Assembly (NCBI GenBank): GCA_018287875.1
Contig: JAGVVL010000027.1
Location: 1,364,001 to 1,428,000, forward strand
DNA from: Nigrospora sphaerica
Taxonomy: Eukaryota > Ascomycota > Sordariomycetes > Amphisphaeriales > Apiosporaceae
Direction: 5' to 3'
DNA: 64,000 bases
Positions 59,703 through 64,000 of the stretch are shown here, one piece after another. The notes beneath the pieces are model-generated. The model did not search any database. It saw only the letters and a program-made list of their open reading frames with translations, and was not told the origin of the DNA. Position numbers and translations under genes: made by a program. Position 1 is the stretch's first letter, and each line of letters starts with the position of its first letter.

Positions 59703-62700
59703 CCCAGTCTGTCTTTTGGGTCAGCCCCAGCTTTACTCTCCAGGAGCAGCCGCACTACAGCCCCATGTCCACCTGCTGCAGCAAACGACAGCGGTGTCTG
59801 GCCATACTTGTCCTTCAAGTTAGCCTCAGCCTTCTGCTCTAGCAGCAGCCGCACCACGGCTTCGTGTCCATTCTCGGCAGCAAACGACAGCGCTGTCCGG
59901 CCAGCATAGTATCCGCCAGTAGCCCTCGAGTCGACCTCGGCCTTCTGCTCGAGCAGTAGCCGCACTATGGCCTCGTGTCCATTCCTAACGGCAAACGACA
60001 GCGGCGTCCGGCTAGACTTGTCCTTCACGTCGACCTCGGCCTTCTGCTCGAGCAGCAGCCGCACCACGGCCTCGTATCCATTCCCGGCGGCAAACGACAG
60101 CGGTGTCCTGTTAGCATCGTATTGGCTAGTAGCCCTCGAGTCGACCTCGGCCCTCTGCTTAAGCAGCAGCCGCACCACGGCTTCGTGTCCATTCTCGGCG
60201 GCAAAGGACAGCGGTGTCCGGCCAGCATAGTATCCACCAGTAACCCTCGAGTCGACCTCGGCCTTCTGCTCAAGCAGTAGCCGCACTATGGCCTCGTGTC
60301 CATTCCTAGCGGCCAACGACAGCGGCGTCCGGCTAGACTTGTCCTTGGTGTCGACCTCGGCCTTCTGCTCGAGCAGTAGCCGCACTACTGCTTCGTGCCC
60401 ATTCTCAGCGGCAAACGATAGCGGTGTCCGGTTAGCATCGTATCTGCTAATAGCCCTTAAGTCGACCTCGGCCTTCTTCTCGAGCAGTAGCAGCACTACG
60501 GCTTCGTGTCCATTCCTGGCGGCAAACGACAGCGGCGTCCGGCCAGACTTGTCCTTCACGTCGATCTCGGCCTTCTGCTCGAGCAGCAGCTGCACTACGG
60601 TCTCGTTTCCACGCCGGGCGGCAAATAATAGCGGTGTCCGGCCATCTTTATCCTTCACGTCGACCTCGGCCTTCTGCTCGAGCAGTAGCCACACCACGGC
60701 CTCGTGCCCATTCCTAGCGGCAAATGACAGCGGCGTCCGGCTAGACTTGTCCTTCACGTCGACCCTGGCCTTTTGCTCGAGCAGCAGCCGCACCACGGCC
60801 TCGTATCCATTCCCGGCGGCAAACGACAGCGGCGTCCGGCCAGACTTGTCCTTCACGTCGATCTCGGCCTTCTGCTCGAGCAGCAGCCGCACTACGGTCT
60901 CGTTTCCACGCCGGGCCGCAAATAATAGCGGCGTCCGGCTAAACCTGTCCTTCACGTCGACCTCGGCCTTCTGCTCGAGCAGTAGCCGCACCACGGCCTC
61001 GTGTCCGCGCCAGGTGGCAAATGATAACGGCGTCCAGCTATCTTTATGCTTCGTGTCGACCTCGGCCTTATGGTCGAGCAGCAGCCGCACCACGGCTTCG
61101 TGTCCATTCTCGGCGGCAAACGATAGCGGTGTCCGGCTAGCATAGTATCCGTCAGTAGCCCTCGAGTCAACCTCGGCCTTCTGCTTAAGTAGTAGCCGCA
61201 CTACGGCCTCGTGTCCATTCCTAGCGGCAAACGACAGCGGCGTCCGGCTAGACTTGTCCTTCACGTCAACCTCGGCCTTCTGCTCGAGCAGCAGCCGCAC
61301 CACGGCCTCGTGTCCATTCTTAGCGGCAAGCAATAGCGGTGTCTGGCCATCTGGGCCCTTCGGGTCCACCTCGGCCTTCTGCTCGAGTAGCAACCGTACC
61401 ACAGCTTCGTGTCCATTCGAAGCGGCAAAAGATAGTGGTGTCTGTCCATCTGGGCCCTTCGGGCCGACCTCGGCCTTCTGCTCGAGCAGCAGCCGCACCA
61501 CGGCCTCGTGTCCATTCTCGGCGGCATATGACAACGGTGTTCTGCTAGAACTGTCCTTCCCGTTATGGTCATATATCTGGAGGAAAAACTCAGCGGCCTT
61601 TTTAAGCCCAAAGATGGCCACGAGGTGCAACCCAGTCATTTGTATCGGCATCTCCATGCTATAGTTGGAGTGGCCATCCCACATCTTTCTCGCCCGAAGT
61701 CCTTGAGCTGCGGCGTCGACCTGAGACTGCACCCCAAGAAATGTGTTGCTCCACTCGTAGCTAGTAGCCAACCTGGCGTGTGCCCCCCAGTAATGGCTCG
61801 CGTAGTCATATAGCTGATAGGTGAAGAGCCGATTCTCGAAATCCTGGTCGCTCTCACATCTCCCGGCTTCAAAGACGTCGAAAGATAGATAACTAACGCA
61901 AATTCTTGTTAAGTCGGTTTGTCCATCTGGGAACCAAGTGTTTTGCGTCCTTTCAAAGTACTCCTGTGTTGTGTAATGGACAAGGCGTACTATCCCAGTC
62001 TGTTCGTCGACGGTAACTAAGCCACAGCAGTTAGAGATCACGTCCTGGATGTCAGGAACGTTCTCTTCGTCGAAATCGGACTTCTCTGGCTCGGTACCGA
62101 GAACGTGTTGCAGCTCGACTGTCTTTAACGGCCTTTTCGCGCAAGCGATGCACGAGAGGGTTTGGAACGCAAGTTGCTTCTCGTCGGGGAGCTGACTGCT
62201 AATCCGATCCATCGCGTCGGTATACGCAGCATCGTACGCGTCTGACCCCGTGGCGAATCTTTCGAGCGCGCTTCGGACAGCCTTTGGAGAACGTTTGCCT
62301 TTAAGCGAATCAAGATGCAACTTAGCAAGGAGAAACCTGCCGAGAGTTAGCATTGCTCCCTCCCGAGGGTAGATACACGTACATTCCGTCCGCGGCGTTA
62401 ACGATCTTCTCTTTAATCCTTTTTTGGAGCTCGATATTTATAGATACGAATCTCGGAAGGCTTATTATGCAGCCTTCTAAATAGCGACCAATGTCCTCCA
62501 CTGTGGCACGAATCTCCTTAATCGCGCTTTGGGAAAATCTCTCGGTAATCTCTGGTATGAAACGTGAAGTCGCTAGCAGATTCGCCCCTAATTGAGCCTG
62601 AAGGCGGAGGAGCTCAGATACGAATCTGGGTCGGCAGCCGTTAGATACGTCGCATTCGTCAAGAGCGTCGACGACCACGAATACCCTGGAATAGCTAGCT

Positions 62701-63648
62701 ATCACGGAATGGAGCGCCGTGCGAATCTCTTCGTTAGATGGGCGAGTCCGTCGGTCTTTGTGTCGTTCATAAAGATCCATGACGCTGGGCGGGAATGGGG
62801 CTTGGCCTTGCGCTAGCTGCCTGAGAAGACTGCCTAGCAAGTCGTCGAGCTTCTGTTCCTGTGTACGGCAAAAGTTGCAGTAGATGTAGCAAATGGCAGT
62901 CGAGCCGTTGGCGGGAAACCTCTCAAGTAGGTCATTCACCACAACAGACGCTAGGATGGTTTTCCCCGCACCCGGGATTCCGGGACAGAACAGTGATTCC
63001 TTCGTCGTCGTGATCCACTGCTGGTACTCGGTCGAATCGAGTAGCCACTGGCCTGTTCCTGGCTGGCGCCGATTGATGAAGTCCGATTGCTGGGCGGCAT
63101 AGTCGATCGGAGTAAGCCAGTTAAGAACCTCCAGGTGCTCTTGTTGATCTTGTCGCTTTACGACCTTGGCAACATTGTCTCTCGTTACGCAGCCGATGAA
63201 GGAGTTCAGCAGCGTGATATTAGACGTAATCCGACTACGAAGCTGCCAAACGTCGTCAGGCTCGAATGTCAGTCGCTTCCAGGCTCTCTTTGCAGCATTT
63301 CCAATGCTCTTGCTCTTGTTTCTTAGGTCGCGGTACTTGTCTAGAGTGCTCTCCGTATCTTTCAAGACTTCTCTGCAGCTGTTGATGATCGTACCGAGCT
63401 CGTGCTTTTGATTGTCGGGAATATTATCACCGGAAAGGAAAATGTCGACATCGAGGAGCACGATGGATAGACTTCGGACCCTGCATCACGGTAGGTGTCA
63501 GCCTCGTAGTACCCCGCATAACGGGCGGGGTTTCGCACTCAGTGGAAATATGCTCAAACTGCTTCGGTGCGTCCGTAAAGTCTTTTCGCACCTTATTGGC
63601 AAGCTGGATGACCGCGAGGCAGTCGCCGATACTGAATCCGAAACTCAT
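59699..63648 (-). CDS. Fungal NLR-type receptor: N-terminal STAND-associated domain, NACHT, ankyrin repeats; 1281 aa
   Basis: Exons (minus): 63648-63539, 63480-62383 and 62336-59699. Introns of 58 bp (GTGCGA...TGCAG) and 46 bp (GTACGT...GGCAG). Residues 1-150 (MSFGFSIGDCLAVIQLANKV ... WKRLTFEPDDVWQLRSRI) are the helical N-terminal domain common in fungal STAND proteins. NACHT follows: Walker A CPGIPGAGKT (about 204-211), Walker B RVFVVVDALDECD (about 302-314), then LLATSRF. A helical linker (residues 404-635) with LSCIACAKRPLKTVELQHVL precedes one degenerate and 18 clear ankyrin repeats (about 668-1281), nearly all with TPLSFAA-NGHEAVVRLLLEQKAEVD. Fungal NLRs sense non-self or effectors and can trigger cell death. 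The repeats are so alike that recent duplication or gene conversion is likely. The end is frameshifted (see 59481-59702). Confidence 0.93.
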
Positions 63649-64000
63649 CTTCGCGGATTTCGATAGGTGAGGTGCGAGACGAGGAAAGGGATAGTTGCGA
63701 CCGCACCCTTCTGTGCGCTATTTCCAGTGCCTGATCGCCAGTCAAGAAGGCAGCCTGTAAGGCGGAATGCTAGTTGGCATAGCCTGCTGTACGGCCGGGC
63801 TGCCGGTCGCTATTGGCTGGTCCTGCATGACGGATGAAAAATGCCTGGTGACGTGGCTGAGCAAGGCTCTTTGATGCCAGCAACTTGGAGGCCCGAGGAG
63901 TACAGGCCATGGATCACGGGTTCGCCTCAATCGTCGGTGTTTTCCTGTGTCGCTGGAACGAATGAATGGAAATCACTCCTTCGCGGATGGGCAGGCCACT
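63649..64000. other. Upstream region of the NLR gene
   Basis: 350 bp to the window edge. It should contain the NLR promoter. No gene or repeat recognised. Confidence 0.5.

Noticed and set aside
60288..61145. 285-codon Ser-rich plus-strand frame (SAFCSSSSRTTAS repeats)
   Set aside because: Translation of the antisense strand of the ankyrin repeats; the repeats explain it entirely.
59750..61560. CRISPR-like regularly spaced repeats
   Set aside because: The roughly 99-111-bp periodicity is coding (ankyrin units) with conserved reading frame and no unique spacers.

Overview
The window is nuclear DNA of a filamentous ascomycete, most likely a Sordariomycete. The grounds are short introns (46-120 bp) with GT...AG ends and CTAAC-type branch sites, and proteins typical of Pezizomycotina: Zn2Cys6 regulators, a laccase, WSC-domain proteins, an ENA-type P-ATPase and a NACHT-ankyrin receptor. 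The genus is not identifiable from the sequence. GC-rich intact genes alternate with AT-richer, repeat-laden, decayed stretches whose mutations are largely C-to-T/G-to-A, as expected of repeat-induced point mutation (RIP).

Layout. 1-6.5 kb is a gene graveyard: the end of a Clr5/TPR-like gene, then relics of a FAD monooxygenase, an AGC (SCH9-like) kinase, a class V GH18 chitinase and an ascomycete protein family I cannot name. 6.5-16.8 kb holds four intact genes: an NYN-LOTUS protein, a 707-aa secreted protein, a secreted six-bladed propeller (SMP-30-like) and a Zn2Cys6 regulator. 16.8-24.4 kb is a nest of small repeats: a solo LTR, a LINE relict, and MITE-like families A and B with repeats D and E. 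24.5-27.9 kb is the ENA Na+/K+ pump. 28.5-29.9 kb is a Tc1/mariner relict. 30.4-35.2 kb is a laccase and a divergent small secreted protein around a 2.4-kb GC-rich spacer. 36.3-38.3 kb is a pogo/Fot1 transposon with perfect 64-bp inverted repeats and RIP-like stops. 39.5-43 kb holds a broken secreted-protein gene, a second MITE-A copy and an orphan 312-aa protein.

44.5-49.4 kb is the housekeeping core: the rRNA helicase SPB4 and the nucleolar MIF4G/MA3 protein SGD1/NOM1, transcribed divergently from a 307-bp promoter, so both ribosomal-subunit pathways may be co-regulated. 50.6-52.7 kb encodes a secreted four-WSC protein. 52.9-55.1 kb is a second pogo element carrying a nested solo LTR with perfect target duplication. 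55.1-58.4 kb pairs a C2H2/Zn2Cys6 regulator with an SDR. 59.5-63.6 kb encodes a fungal NLR-type receptor with NACHT and at least 18 very similar ankyrin repeats, probably the most interesting gene here.

Exon structures were derived by hand from splice consensus and reading frame; each intact multi-exon model closes in frame. Family names rest on recognised motifs and remembered family sequences, not on database searches. No tRNA, rRNA or CRISPR array was found.
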